From Pomphorhynchus laevis (Eukaryota; Acanthocephala; Palaeacanthocephala; Echinorhynchida; Pomphorhynchidae), in the NCBI GenBank assembly GCA_012934845.2, contig WNNJ02002110.1, positions 43,086 to 107,085 on the forward strand: a DNA stretch of 64,000 nucleotides. The letters run 5' to 3'. The notes below the pieces were generated by a model. It was given only the letters and a program-made list of their open reading frames with translations, did no database searches and was not told the DNA's origin. Positions 51,440-63,310 of this stretch are shown one piece after another; the stretch's first letter is position 1, and every line of letters starts with the position of its first letter. Both the position numbers and the translations under genes were made by a program.

Positions 51440-52060
51440 TTAACCTCAAATTAAACTCATTTTTTGCATAAAATATTTCTAAAAGGCACTTTAAAATACT
51501 ATTTTTAAATACAACATTTGAACTTGAGATTAAACATACTTCTTTTTGAAATGTACTCTAGAACAAAATAAATTTTTTTAATTCTGTTAATTAATAAAAT
51601 ATAGAATAAATTTTGCTAATTTTCATTTAATTCAAAAAAAAACTTGAAATTAAACAAACTCACTTTTGGTACAGAAAAATATTTACAGTATTCGAAACTA
51701 ATTCTAAATCAATTTCTACTTGAAATTAAACAAATTCGCACTTGTACAAAAATATGTTTAACTAAAATGTACTTTGAAACTAGTTTTTAATATTTTTTTA
51801 CTTGAAATTAAACAAACTCACTCTGCACAGCAAAATATTTTTTAACTAAAATACACTTTGAAAAATTTAAAAAAAAATTAGCTTGAAATTAAACACTCAC
51901 TTTTAATACAGAAAAATATTTAAAATATTCGAAACTAATTCTAAGTCCAATTTTTGATTTGAAATTAAACAAATTCACTTGTAAGAAAAATATTTTATAC
52001 TAAGACGAACTTCGAAATTAATTTTAAACAATTTTTATTTGAATTTTAAGAATAGACCAT
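51440..52060. repeat. Diverged minisatellite, period about 80 bp
   Basis: The phrase CTTGAAATTAAACAAACTCA or a close variant recurs at about 51444, 51524, 51642, 51720, 51801, 51882, 51959 and 52039, each followed by an AAAATATTT block and ACTTTGAAA-type text. No coding sense. Confidence 0.85.
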
Positions 52061-52476
52061 AACAAGTGCTATTTATAAGCATCTCATAAATAAACGAGCA
52101 TTTCCCAGTAAATTGATTTTTCAATAAATAACATTAGACAAATCGTGACCGGTATATATTTCAAATTTATTATTAAATTATGTAGAAATTGTTTTGAACT
52201 ATATTTTAATGTTAATTAAAATTGATTTGATGTCAAACAAAACGCTCAGTTTGAAAGGTTACCCTTTCTATATAAAATTATGTCAAAAAGTCAAATTCTA
52301 ACCCTTTTAAACAGAACACTCAAATTAAAAAGCTACATTTATATCTTTTAATTTTAGATTTATTACAAACTGCATATAATTTTATGTTATTCATTGTGCA
52401 ATTTGTTGCGAAAGTTAGCACACCACATTTTATCTATTAAAAAGTAAGATTTCTGAAATAAAAATCTAAATTATTA

Positions 52477-52690
52477 AATTACGTGATTTTGATTAATATA
52501 TTTTAGAGCGGCAGTCCACGGATTTCCTGCTGCAGAGACTGAGCGTTGCCATCCAACGCGGTAACGCTAGTTGCGTTCTGGGAACGAGTGAGTGGACAAG
52601 CGATAGACAAGACTTAGACACAATTTATTATTTGTAATTTTTGTTTTTTTAAATAATATTAAATTACGTGATTTTGATTAATATATTTTT
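52477..52690 (+). mobile_element. Short interspersed retroposon, copy 2, with 30-bp flanking repeats
   Basis: About 150 bp of GC-rich sequence (GAGCGGCAGTCCACGG at the front, GACACAATTTATTATTTG then a T-rich end) is the inverse of the copy at 22175-22322. It is flanked on both sides by the same 30-bp text, which begins AAATTACGTGATTTTGATTA and goes on TATATTTT (52477-52505 and 52661-52689). Nearly identical flanks are strong evidence of insertion by target-primed reverse transcription. They are longer than the 7-20 bp usual for LINE-driven insertions. Confidence 0.8.
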
Positions 52691-53529
52691 GACCACAATG
52701 AGTTATATCAGCATATGCATCAAAACGTGTACTTTTAAAGTAAGTTTTTGATTCGATATAGAGCTTTTAAGCTAACATAAACCAGATCAGGTAACTGTTC
52801 ACATGTTCAATAACATCAAATGTTTAGTTTTACTACATTACTACGAAAAAAGTTAATTCGCAAAGTAGGCATTAAAATCAGAAACCGGAAGTTGTAAAAT
52901 ATCAAAAATGGTGACAATCTACTATATGCTTTCCATTTAACTAGGAAATACAAATGTTATCTAGCAGGTTTTGCAGTTGATGACCTTATTTTAATATAAG
53001 GACATTATTGTATTACAAACAGACGAACGATACAACGCAAATGTAAGAATTAGTATTAAAAAAGAATATACAGCAGAGTATTGCATTATGTAATAAAGTA
53101 AAATCTTCAAATGTTGAAAATGTCCTTTTAAAGTGAACATTTAATAAAATTGCATGAGGGTGTAATTATGAAACAGTTATAAAACAATCCAAGGAATTTT
53201 CTGTCAAAATATTTTATTAATAAAAGTTAAAAAATAATTAACATTAACGTGTTATTAATAAATAGCAGTTATTCTAAGGAACAAATTTAAAATTCTAATA
53301 CGTTTTGTCTAGTTGAGATTTTAAACTAACAGCATGCGTTATGTTGTAAATATACTGCAGTATTTTTCGTTTAAATGAATATACTGCTAGAATACGTAAC
53401 AACTTTTGAACTGTTAAAACCAGCATTATGTTTTTATAAAATATATTTATAATCATAAAAGCATTTACTTATATTCATACATATTAAAAAAAATAAAATA
53501 TAACAATAAAAATAAAATAACAATAAAAT

Positions 53530-53935
53530 ATAAAAATTAAATAAGCAAACTGAGTCTACGTATTTTATATTGCAAATTAAAAATAATGCAAAATAAAAGT
53601 TAAATAGTTAAATAATAAAAAATTAATTAATAATAAAAAATTGCTATAAGATTTTATATAATTTATATTAAGATGAATTATAAACTGAAATTAAAAATAA
53701 AAATCAATTTTTATGAATTGACTAATAGATAACAAACTATGTATCAGAATAAGGATTAGAGGTCATCAGGAGGAACTGCTATGCTATCAGGTTTCGGTCC
53801 CTAACTCCTCTACCCAACATAGCAGCGGGGCCAAATACATGCTAATGACATATTTCCTTTGATTAAATTTGATTATATAGTATCTTATTCTAATACAAAG
53901 TATATTATTTATCTAACCATAAAAATTATTAAAAT
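53530..53935 (-). repeat. Well-preserved Penelope-like tail and terminal module
   Basis: From the tail end motif AAACTGAGTCTACGTATTTT through the AT-rich tail to a complete module (about 53740-53900), then AATACAAAGTATATTATTTA. No RT coding part is attached. In this copy one G:C pair of the inner stem is replaced by a G:U-compatible T (GGTCCC against GGGGCC). Confidence 0.8.
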
Positions 53936-55235
53936 TATCAAATTAAAATGTTATTTAAGCGTACATATACATATTTTTTAAATAAAAATAAAATATAACA
54001 ATAAAATAACAATAATAACTGATAAATAATAACTGATATAATTTGTAATTTGTGTTAAATTGTCAAAATCAACATTTTTTAAATTTACACTAACACAAAT
54101 TATATTAAAGTAAATTATATAATTTACTTATAAATATTGATATATATCAATATTTATTTTATAAGTATAAAATTACTAAATAAAATTACTAAAATTATAA
54201 AAACAAACATTTATTCAAATTTGTCACCTTTGGCAGTTTTTTAACATTCAAAAACTGTTTTTGACAATGTTTTTCAACGTTAAAATTATGTACATAATAT
54301 TAACAAATATATGGTTGTGTCTGGTAATTGTTTATATTTGCTTAATTACATCTAATTACACATTATAAATTTAAAAGTTTTCATTTGACAAAATATTAAA
54401 ATAGAAATAAAATATTATAATGAAAATATTGAAATTAAATATTAAAACGTCGAAAAATATATAAAAATTGTATTTGTCAAATACAAAATAAAAATCAATA
54501 AATAAAATAGATAAAATTAAAAAGATTTATCTATTATAAAATATCGAGCAATATTGAGCAATATAATTTAATAATTATTTATTTTATTTAGTAAAATATT
54601 CATTAATTAACTTTTCTAAATTGTATTTTATATATTTTAAGATTATTTCTGCCATAATTTATGATGGCAGTTAATTAATAAATTTGGAGAAAATGAATAT
54701 TTTTAGGAAATTATCACGTTCTTCCAGATAAAGGTTCTGTATGTAATAATTGGAATATTGAACAAAATACCCAAACCAGATAAATGACAGCTACTGAATA
54801 TTAAAAAAATCAAAGTTCATAATTTGTTTTCGACATTAATTCATTTTACAGTTAGTAATGCAATAGAAGTATCTTTATTTGTACATTCTTGTTAGATAAA
54901 TATTAAATATTAAATAGAACAGAATAAGCATCAAACTTAATATCCAATATTAATATATATTATTAATAATCGATATGTTAAATATTAATAATATAAAACA
55001 GCTGTATATATTAGATATAAGATAAAAATTTAAATTTAATTTTAAATCAAATTAAAATATATTAAATATTAATTTAAATTACTCAAATTCATTTTAATTT
55101 ACATTCTAATTTATTTTATCCATTTACATTTAAAATGTTTATGCTAGGATCGTGAATCCTAATTAGCCAAACAGCGAGAAAATGAGAATTTATAAAGCAA
55201 AATCAGTGATCTTGGATATTTTATCAAAAACAAAC

Positions 55236-55342
55236 CTTATTTTGAAAATGATTGAGTATTGATGACGGTAATATAGCATTGTCAAGCTTATCTATTGGGG
55301 AATCTTTTATCTTCTCAGTCCACTTCGAGTAAGGAAGCTCAT
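55236..55342 (-). CDS. Probable upstream exon of gene C
   Basis: On the minus strand TATTTTTAAAG precedes 55342. Two bases complete an incoming codon, and 35 codons follow, including ELPYSKWTEKIKDSPIDKLD and AILPSSILNHFQNK, ending at GTTTGT. Only this frame is open through the exon. It exits in phase 0, exactly what the exon at 36373 needs. No Ig or FN3 signature is visible, so it could be a linker N-terminal to the first FN3 domain. The link to gene C is inferred from strand and phase. Confidence 0.5.
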
Positions 55343-57084
55343 CTTTAAAAATAAAACATAATATTTATTAAATGATTCAGTATAGAACAAAATAAATTTT
55401 GTCGATTTAATAAAGTCTAGATGGTAATGATTCTTTTCTGATTAGATTTATGCGTAAGTAGACAAACTCTGTATTTTAGAAGCTACATAAAGTGAAATAA
55501 TAATTAAGTAGTTTTGATGGTAATAATGCATTACAAAGGCTTTCGTTTTTATTATCAAACCTTGACAGACGAGTATATTAGTATCAGTAAATTCGCTGCA
55601 GTGTAGACAGTTCGCCATATTGTACCATACACTTAATTATATTTTTTCTTAATGCATTAGGGATACATTAAATGCGAAACCAAATTACACTACAATTCAA
55701 ATCAAAGCCAAAATATTCGTCTTCGAATAGTGCAAGTTATTAACCTTTGAATTCCAACACAATTTTGTACCCAGTGTTTCAAACAATTACGCACACTGCT
55801 ATGATTAGATCGCTCATTCATAATCGCTTTACTGTCCCATATAATATACTACATCCTGAAATATGTTTCTATATTTCTAAGTACAATATTAGCCTTTAAT
55901 TTCTGTTGGTACTCATCAGCATTATTTTAAATTACAATACCAGAATATTTATACCATATTGACATCACATATTTATTAATATTTGTTGGCACACATACCA
56001 TATGTGACATATTGTGTAAAATGAACACATTTATACAACATTACTGTACAAATTAACTGTATAGCAGAAAAGATAAGTGTAGTTTTAATTGAAAATAACA
56101 TATTGTTATTCAAAATAACATATTGTTTTTCAGGATTGTCCTAAGTAAAAATATCAATTCATATGTAAATCAGTAAAAAAATTTCCAGTAAACGATCGTG
56201 TGATTCAATTAATTTCTACTCAAAACATATAAATAAATTTAAATAAACTTATTAATTTATATATAAATTAATATATGCAGAAATTAATTTGTGGAGAAAT
56301 TAAATTATTAATTAATTGCTACGTTGATTTTTATCCGATTATTTCTATAACATCTAAAATGTTTACGAAATATACTGAATAATAAATTTTTAAATATTCT
56401 AACTTATAAGTTAGAAATTATAAAGAGGAACTTTTTCATATTTTGTAAGAGATTGATATTATTTAAATTTTATATACGTAAATACGTTTTTCGATCAAAA
56501 GAAATATAAACATCTGATATATACAATAATTCACGATTGTTACACAGCCGTTGGGACCTTGGATTGGGTACATTATTTATAATTATTTGAAATTTGATTT
56601 TTACACCGCTCAAAGACTCAAAATTTCAAATAATTATATATTTGATGACCTATCATATTTATCTTAAAACGTGAAGTAATTATTGCTATTTAAATCAAGA
56701 ATAGGTTTGTCAATAAGATAATATTTTTCTAGATTTAATCAAAGAATCTTGAAAATCTACAAAAATATATTTATTTTTATATAAAGAGAACTTTAATGTT
56801 TTAATGATCTAAGCTTTATTATCTAAGCCATATTATCTAAGCTTTAAGCTGTAAATTAAAAGATAATTTACATGCTCATCTCCATTATTGCAATCTCGAT
56901 AGTAAGGAATTTGTTGTCTCTCTGTTATTCATGGCAACACAATATGTTATTGATTAAATTTTTCCTGGAAAAAATGAAAATGGGTATATTTTGATTCGAA
57001 TAACTTACTTTAATCGTTACCTTGTACTTGAAAAATATAATGATTTCATTATTCATAACCTTTTTATCGGTCATAACATTTTAA
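55343..57084. other. No feature recognised
   Basis: AT-rich DNA; any remaining 5' exons of gene C (signal peptide, Ig domains) would lie here or beyond the window. None identified. Confidence 0.4.
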
Positions 57085-59640
57085 CCTTTTCTGTCACCAC
57101 CTTCTAACTACTCCGGTGTGCCATCCCATTTCCATCGCTATCTTTCCACTTATCTTCGATTTACTGCCCAAGATCCTTCCACCATTCTCTATATTTTTTA
57201 CAAAGCTCTCTAACCTGTTATCATATCTCTTTACTAATTATTCCAACTATTGTAATCGGTGATTTTTATGTCCATTTAGAACGTAGCTATCTTCCTCCGC
57301 AAATTTGCATCCATAGTTCACATTCACGACTATTCAATCATTCATTCTGAACTACTCATCAATTAGGTGACCTACTAGACTATGTTTGTATCCCCAAATC
57401 CTTCTAGTATCGTTACTCTTGTATTGTCAGTAACCTAAGAATGTCTTACCACTACATGGTTTCAATTGGAATTAATCGAGACCAGGTCGACAAATCTCAT
57501 TGGGTTGTCACTTTTCGCCCATGGTTTACATTGCAACTTGCAGATTTAACTTCTGAACTAGCTTGTTCTTCACTATCCACTTGCCTATTCTCACTTTCAC
57601 CTGATGTCCTTGTCAATCTTTACTATAACCAAGTTAATTCTATCGTCGATTACATTCTTACACTCCGGAAATTACTACCATCACCTAAACAAAGATTGGT
57701 AATGCGCCTTGGTTTAACAGTGAGTGTAGCTCATGCAAGCGTGGTCTCCGTCGCCTACATAGGATGTGTAAGCATTTCATTTATCGCAGCTCCATTCATC
57801 CACGGCCAATTGCTCAAAAACGGCGTCATCATCGTTTGCTTCTTCAGACTAAAGATACACTCTTTCGGAATAATCAACTATCATCAGCGACTACTAATCG
57901 GTCGCGATTGAAAGTATTGAATCGACTCCTTCCGCGTGCATCATCTTTGACCGTTTGCTCAATCGATATTTCAATCTTCGCTAGTTATCTTAGATTTAAT
58001 TTTGACAATGTATGCCGTATTTTCCCCATCTTGGTTACTTTTCCGTCATTATCACATTATGCCTTACTGAACTTTTTCACCTATCGCTTGTGCCTTCTAA
58101 TGAAATTATCGTACTAATATTTCCACTACCCAACTTTTCATCTCTTCATAATATTTTACCAACAACTGTCCTTAAATCTATTGCACCACACTAGTATATT
58201 TCTTCTGTAAACTATTTCACTCGTGTATTGAACTAAAGATCTTCCCCGCTGCATGGAAGGCTGTCACTATCCGTCCGCTGCTAAAATCCCAATCCCTTGA
58301 CCTTAATCTTTCATCGTCTTACCGTCCTATCTCACTGCTTCCCACTATTTCGAAACTGTTTGAAAGGCTTATTCTGCGCAAAGTCATGTCCTACATAAAT
58401 TTGTCAAACCTTCTTCCTTAATATCAAGCTGAATACCATAAAAACAGCTTTACTGAAACTGCTTGTCACAAGGTAATCGGTGATCTTCTTTTGACTCACA
58501 ATCAACAGTTAACTTCCCTGATCTTTTTGCTTCATTTGTCGTCGGTTTTGACATTGTAGATAACTATTTTCTCATTCACCTCCTTCGACATCGTTATGGC
58601 TTCTCCACTTCTACTCTTAAATGGTTTTCGCAATATCTACCTGACCGCTCTGCCACTGTATCATCCGGCAATGCAGTTAGTGCCTATTTCGCTATAACCC
58701 GTGGTGTACCTCAAGGTTCTGTACTTGGCGCTATCTTGTTCTTCCTTTTCCTTAGAGATCTCGGTCCACTTTGCTTTACATTCAAATGCTATGTCATGCA
58801 AATGCATATGAGATCCTTATTTTTACGTCCGCGCCCAATTCATCCTCAACTACACTCCTCACTTCGGTTTCAGCCTGCCTAGAATCCCTATCTCACCATC
58901 TCTCATCCGTTAGAATGGTGGTAAATCCCACTAAATATTGTGTTCTTTGGATCCACCCTTCCCGCTTGTAGATTCCATCTTATTCTTCACAATTTTTCCT
59001 TGCGTGGATTTGCTAACATTTCTCGGAGTAACTATACAGTCCTCTCTCGTTATCATCATTTGCATTAAAAACTGTTCGCTCATGTTATCATATTCTCCGT
59101 GACATTTGGCACATTCAAAATACCACAAATTTTTTCATTTCAGCACTCTAACGCCCTCCTCCTGCTACCTCGTCTTAAATATTGTATTTCACTTTTCTTG
59201 AACTCCCCAACTTGTGTTACTGCCCCTCTGTATCGCTTTCTTCGCACTGCAGCCCGCACATTTCTTTAACGTCGGCTTTTCATCCCATCTTCAATAAACT
59301 TATCAACCTTTATTGGTTCAATGTACAGAATCAAAATATTACTCTGCCGTTCTCGATTTTCGTTTAATAATTCATCCCCATCTGTATTTTCACCTAACAT
59401 TCTACGGTACTGAATATTCGTCCTCTAGATCACTTCGCTTAAACAATCAGTTCCTGCTACACATTCATCGTCATCGGTCGAATTTTGGCCTTCGTTCCTA
59501 TCTAATTTCTATCTTTCTCATTTGGAATTATCTTCCCTTAAACTTCGTTACCAGTCTAAACTCACTACTTTAAATCCATGCTTCGCACCTTTTTAATGAG
59601 TGACCAGGCCCTGCACAATGTGACCCGAATTTTTCATCGT
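57085..59640 (+). mobile_element. CR1/L2-like LINE with endonuclease and RT, decayed
   Basis: Plus-strand pieces appear in ORF2 order across several frames. The AP endonuclease gives TIVIGDFYVHLE, then LGDLLDYVCIP and SNLRMSYHYMVS (about 57250-57480). The RT gives LNLSSSYRPISLLPTISKLF (about 58300-58360) and ITRGVPQGSVLGAILFFLFL (58690-58755). The C-terminal block is LRTAARTF near 59245 and LRSYLISIFLIWNYLPLNF near 59490-59550. Frames change and stops are many, so it is a dead copy of medium to old age, close to full length at its 3' side. It is much more GC- and C-rich than the host DNA. It differs from the family at 22.8 and 40-41 kb. Confidence 0.85.
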
Positions 59641-60189
59641 TCGAACGTTGACTACGTAGTATGGACTAATTTTGTTGTTTGGTATATTTCAGTAGACTTG
59701 TAAGCTACATGTCTGCATGAACCACTTAAAAATTAATAAATCTATCTACTTTTTAACTATATTAAATATACACATAATATAACATATGTTATAACATGTT
59801 ATATAATTAAATATGTAATAGGCTATAATTTAACTCAAAGTTAACTTTTTGTATAAAAATTCTTAAATTTATAGATTTCATAGTATCTTTCACTCAAAAT
59901 ATATTCATCGGTAACACTCCTTAATGTCGTCAAATTTTATTAAATTTATTTAAAAAAATTAATATTAATAAATAATTGACTGTTAGATTATTGGAACCTT
60001 TTGTAAATGCCTTTGGATATTAATTTATTATATTCATAAAAACACAGTTGGCTGTGTACAAATTTTACAATAATCATTAAATACAGCCATTATCCTTGGT
60101 GAAGCATTAATATTATTTAAACTTTTTGTATTATTATAAATATTAAAAATACCAGTTCGTTATTTAACGAACTAATATTAAAATATTAT
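59641..60189. other. No feature recognised
   Basis: AT-rich sequence between the LINE and the Penelope-like copies. Confidence 0.45.
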
Positions 60190-61130
60190 TGATAATAATA
60201 TGGATGGATAATAAATAATATACTTTGTATTAGAATAAGATACTAGATAGTTTTATCAGAGGAAATACATCATTAGCATGTATTTGGCCCCGCTGCTATG
60301 TTGGGTAGAGGAGTTAGGGGCCGAAACTTGATAGCATAGCAGTTCCTCCTGATGACCTCTAATTCTTATTCTAATACAACGTCTGTTATTTATTAGCCAA
60401 TTCATAAAACTGACGTTTATCTTAAATTTCAACTTTTTAATTTTAACTTAATTTAAATTATAGAAAATCTAAAAGCAATTATTAATTTTATTATTTATTT
60501 ATTAAATTTTGATTTAGCATTATTATGTTTTGTTTATTTTATAATTATATTAAGTACGTAGACTCAGTTAGTTAATTTGATCAGTTGATCTCTAAATTAG
60601 TAATTATCGTTTCTGCGTAATTTAATAATTGCGTTAAAATTTAATTATTAAATTTTAATAAATTAATCAAATCAGCTAACAGAGTCTAATGCTAAATTTT
60701 GATTTTGCATTATTATGTTTTGTTTATTTTATAATTATATTAAATACGTATACTTATTTAGCTGATTTTATATTATAAATATATAGAATAATAGTTAAAT
60801 TGATTTAACTTGATTTAAATTATAGAAAATTTAAAAACAATTATTTATTTTATTATTTAATTATTAAATTTTGATTTAGCATTATTATGTTTTGTTTATT
60901 TTATAATTATATTAAATACGTAGACTCAGTTAGCTGATTTGATTTGTTATGTCCTGATGATGATTGCAGTAGTGATCGAAAATTTGTAACAATGATTTAA
61001 TAAAAATCATTTAATAATAGATAATCTTGTGATAAATAAAATATATAATATAATTATTAAAATATATAATTATAAAATATATAATTATATAATTATATTA
61101 AATACGTAGACTCAGTTAGCTGAATAATAG
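60190..61130 (+). repeat. Intact terminal module plus repeated tails of the Penelope-like family
   Basis: 60225-60379 is the best-preserved copy of the structured module. Its tail runs to about 60590 and ends GTAGACTCAGTTAGTTAATT. At least three more tail copies follow in the same direction (60675-60770, 60800-60945, 61085-61130), all ending at the same motif. Repeated tails without modules suggest template jumping or unequal exchange during insertion. Confidence 0.75.
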
Positions 61131-61176
61131 TTAAATTTTGATAAAATATAAAATTTTAAGAAGCCATATTTTATGG

Positions 61177-61219
61177 TTTTATTGTCTGAATATAATGATA
61201 TTATATTCAGACAATAAAA
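61177..61219. repeat. Perfect palindrome, 20-bp arms, 3-nt loop
   Basis: TTTTATTGTCTGAATATAAT, GAT, then the exact complement. Confidence 0.95.
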
Positions 61220-62629
61220 TATAACATATTATAAGTATAACATATTATAACATATTATAACATATTATAAGTATAATATGTTATATTTTTAAGCAGATTT
61301 GTAGAACGTTAGAGATATTTAATACGAAATTTTCTGCCAGAAACAATGAGCAATATATAAGATTTTGATTACTGTTACTAATTATTAGTACTTAAACGAA
61401 CATCAATACTTATATGCCCTTTAATTCGAATCTTTTTTAATTTTGCTTTCCTTCTGCCAAATGTATAAAATGATTGTAGAATTACCAAAATCTCTGATTA
61501 TTGATAATATTTTGTAAAAATAAGACCCGGAGCCTGTTTTCAATAGAATTGAAATGTATCTTATTCATAAGAAATTAATTTACATTTTTAGAAATCGTAT
61601 AAAGACGGTAAATACTTATGTGACAGTATTTGATATAATATGACAGTATTTGGCTATCCGACATATGATAATAATATCATATTATTTTGTATCTGACAAA
61701 TAATAAATGCTTATATTTTGATTATAAACCAAACTTAGCTTTGCTAACTTTTTCAGGTATATGACATTTTTAGGTAATCTAAAGTGGACTAAATGCGATT
61801 TAATATACATACCCAGCATGACATCATTACAAGAGACGACCACTTCTATTAAATGTGTAAAACTGTTTCACGTTTCTCTAATTTTTTCGCTTTTATTATA
61901 AATAATTTCGACCTGCTTTTAAAATTAAAAGAATTTTATCTTACGACTGGCGATCGCCGGTGTATTATAAGCAGCACGTAAAGAGCGACTATGGCACAAA
62001 ACTTGGAAATGACATTGTTATCCTTCAAGATAGAGATAGCAAAAGACAGAATATAATCGTCGAATCTGTCTGCTGACATTCTATGAAAGTTTGCTGAAGT
62101 TAAATAACACGACTGTAAATGTGAGATATATCTTTATAATGGATCAGAACTTTATCAGAACAATTCAGTTGATATTTGGATACATAAGTAGTTTGCTTTA
62201 TAAACGCAAAAATACAGATGTACACATATATGCTACTTGTACAAGGAAATAAATTTAAAAATAAAACGGGCAATTAGCTACACGAAACTTTTTTATTTCT
62301 ATAACCATCAGATTACATTCTTGTAACCTATTTAATAATAAGTTAAATTTCTTATTTTTAAACATTTCGCTTAAACTTTAAAATATATATCAGCTCGACA
62401 ATATTGTTGTAAACAAAAGTTCTACTGTTTTGAAAATCGATTTTACTTTTCTACGTAAATTTAATTAAATTTAATCAATTTTAATTAATTAAAAAATTAA
62501 AGATACAGCGATTTTCTCAAAAAAGAAAATCTTAATTGATTCCCAATTTCACAGAAATCTAATTTATAAAAAATTAAGAATTATCTATTTAAATGTTGGA
62601 ATCGATTAAATAAATAAACTGAAATTATC
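61220..62629. other. No feature recognised
   Basis: Somewhat less AT-rich near 61780-62240, but no exon or repeat family was identified. Confidence 0.4.
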
Positions 62630-63310
62630 GATTTAAATCGTTTGATTTAAATTGTTCCAATCAATGGATTCAAATCTTCGAAATCAAATCTTTAAAATCA
62701 ACTCATAAAATTTTAGTTGATGAATTCACACTTTTAAAATCAAATCATAGAATTTTAGTTAATGGTTTCAAATCTTCAAAATTAAGCTATAAAATTTAAG
62801 TTGTTAATTCTATTTAAGCCATAAAATTCAAATTTTTAAAATCGAATGAATTTTGAATCGATGAATTCGAGTCGATGGATGTATATGGATATTTTTATTA
62901 ATGAAGAGAGTAAAGTAAAATATTTATTTAATCGAATTTTTAATAGCCTACTGCTATCATCTTCAGAAGTAAATGTTAAAATATTTTTACAATTTTTTAC
63001 AAAAAACTAAATTGTAAAACTATTTTGCAACATTTACTCCTGAAGATGATAGCAGTAGGCTACTGAAAATTCGATTAAATAAATATTTTACTTCACTCTA
63101 TCCACTAATAAATAATGAAATATGAGTAAACAATCAATTTTTAATGTAAATGGATTTATGGATTTAAATCGAAGGATTTAAATTGATGGATTCAAATCGA
63201 TAAATTCAAATCTATGTTTCAAATCGATGTATTAATATCGATGGTAACAAATCAATGTATTCAAATCGATGGATTTATATTGATGGATTCTAATCGATGA
63301 ATTTGAAAAA
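62630..63310. repeat. 14-bp minisatellite interrupted by a foldback
   Basis: Degenerate units of ATCGATGGATTCAA type are clearest at 63150-63300 (at least nine in a row), with looser versions at 62630-62880 where the motif is mixed with AAAATTTTAGTTGATG-type text. The array is split by the hairpin at 62906-63105. Confidence 0.8.
62906..63105. repeat. Foldback hairpin, about 70-bp arms
   Basis: AGTAAAATATTTATTTAATC and TAGCCTACTGCTATCATCTT on the left are complementary to matching text on the right with only a few mismatches. The loop is about 50 nt and has a smaller stem of its own (TTTTACAATTT/AAATTGTAAAA). It sits inside the minisatellite. It is either a foldback MITE or a long hairpin-forming transcript unit. 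Confidence 0.88.

Larger units (their letters stand above)
36374..55235 (-). other. Probable giant intron of gene C, loaded with repeats
   Basis: No convincing FN3 or Ig exon lies between 36.4 and 55.2 kb on the minus strand. The interval holds a Tc1/IS630 transposon, LINE pieces, foldbacks, Penelope-like fragments, a minisatellite, a short retroposon and the GC-richer island at 49.5-51.2 kb. Its status as intron depends on the exon at 55236-55342 belonging to gene C. Confidence 0.4.

Noticed and set aside
60286-60342. Canonical HDV-like ribozyme
   Set aside because: Two interlocking helices exist, but no P3 or P4 hairpin and no recognisable catalytic-C joiner is present.
60286-60360. Hammerhead ribozyme in the terminal module (GAAAC and CTGATGA both present)
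   Set aside because: GAAA precedes CTGATGA, as only a type II hammerhead would allow, and the required stems next to them do not form. The space for stem I is only a few bases.
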